Shown here one piece after another: positions 63,442-64,000 of a stretch of 64,000 nucleotides of DNA; within the stretch, counting starts at the first letter, position 1; each line of letters begins with the position of its first letter. The stretch spans positions 4,343 to 68,342 of the forward strand of contig CAJNYU010000182.1 in the NCBI GenBank assembly GCA_905331475.1, read 5' to 3'. Made by a program: the position numbers and the translations under genes. The notes beneath the pieces were generated by a model, which ran no database searches, was not told the DNA's origin, and worked only from the letters and a program-made list of their open reading frames with translations. Source of the DNA: Rotaria socialis (lineage: Eukaryota > Rotifera > Eurotatoria > Philodinida > Philodinidae).

Positions 63442-64000
63442 GATATAGAACTAAAAATTCATCAACAATTAACTCAATGTAGACCTTTGGCCAGGCTCTT
63501 TCTCGCTCTCTTGTTCTCTTCATCTTTTTTTTTGTAGAAAATCATGGAAAATTATTCAATAGCATAAAAATTGTTATTTAAAATTGCACAGAAAATTGAT
63601 TATCATCAACATGTTCTGAAGTAATTTAATATTCAAAATAAACTTTCCCTTTTCATTGTGTTAATGCAGATGTCTGATGACGAACAATTCTAAGCGGAAA
63701 CAGAAAATAAATAGACTATTTAAGTAATTTAAGAAGAATTCATTTGCATTACAATAATCATGCAACATGTCGTATTCTGATCTTTTTTCTCAGTAGTTTT
63801 ATTCATATAACTATTCATTTTTGATGTTGACAACAATGCAGCTCACTGCTCTTCTTTTTTTTATAACTGAGACCTATAGGCAAAAATAGATCGATTCATT
63901 GAGTAACCATTCAGAATGTTTAAGTCATGGATGGGGTCCTAACATACCTTATCAAACTGTGTCGATGATGTTGAAGTGTGAGCTAAAAATATGGTTTACT
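63442..64000. other. Intergenic, right edge
   Basis: Upstream region of the NHL gene to the window end. AT-rich; no gene or repeat recognised. Confidence 0.45.

Overview
The window looks like nuclear DNA of a small, AT-rich invertebrate genome. Host genes have many short introns, often 50-70 bp with GT-AG ends. The gene set is animal: synaptophysin, an RGK GTPase, PKA, a STRA6-like retinol receptor, an HR96-type nuclear receptor and RCAN. A bdelloid rotifer (Rotaria/Adineta-like) fits the base composition, the tiny introns and the secreted NHL protein, but this is inference from style, not a species match. I saw no provirus, LTR element or Polinton.

Layout. 0-2.7 kb: a dispersed-repeat end behind a poly-C run, then an RGK-type Ras GTPase (+). 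3.3-5.2 kb: a large foldback element. 5.7-10.4 kb: membrane-anchored M1 aminopeptidase (-), head to head with a Gln/Asn-rich protein (+, 10.6-11.9). 13.6-16.1: FUBP/Psi-like KH protein (-). 17.8-18.9: a predicted secreted protein kinase (+). 20.2-21.5: PKA catalytic subunit (-). 21.5-26.6: gene-poor, with a near-perfect 385-bp hairpin. 26.7-30.1: STRA6-like transporter (-). 30.9-33.4: C-type lectin/EGF/TM protein (-). 34.4: tRNA-Ala(UGC) (-). 36.6-37.3: ML-domain lipid-binding protein (-). 38.5-40.2: HR96/NR1J nuclear receptor (-). 42.3-42.6: two exons of an unidentified basic protein (-). 43.4-45.5: a 2-kb foldback element with iterons. 48.4-50.0: synaptophysin (+). 50.7-52.8: type I membrane glycoprotein with a Thr-rich stalk (-), with a decayed second copy at 56.0-56.65. 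54.5-55.4: a fourth inverted-repeat element. 57.7-58.7: RCAN/calcipressin (+). 59.7-61.0: a hAT-like non-autonomous element. 61.5-63.4: secreted NHL-repeat protein (-).

The genes do not form an operon. Possible functional links are a run of minus-strand lipid/retinoid genes (STRA6-like, ML protein, HR96-like receptor) and signalling genes (RGK GTPase, PKA, RCAN). The strongest unexplained items are the secreted kinase, four unrelated large palindromic elements, the HR96-like receptor with no evident AF-2 helix, a FUBP homologue lacking one KH domain, and the uncharacterised basic-protein gene at 42.3-42.6 kb.
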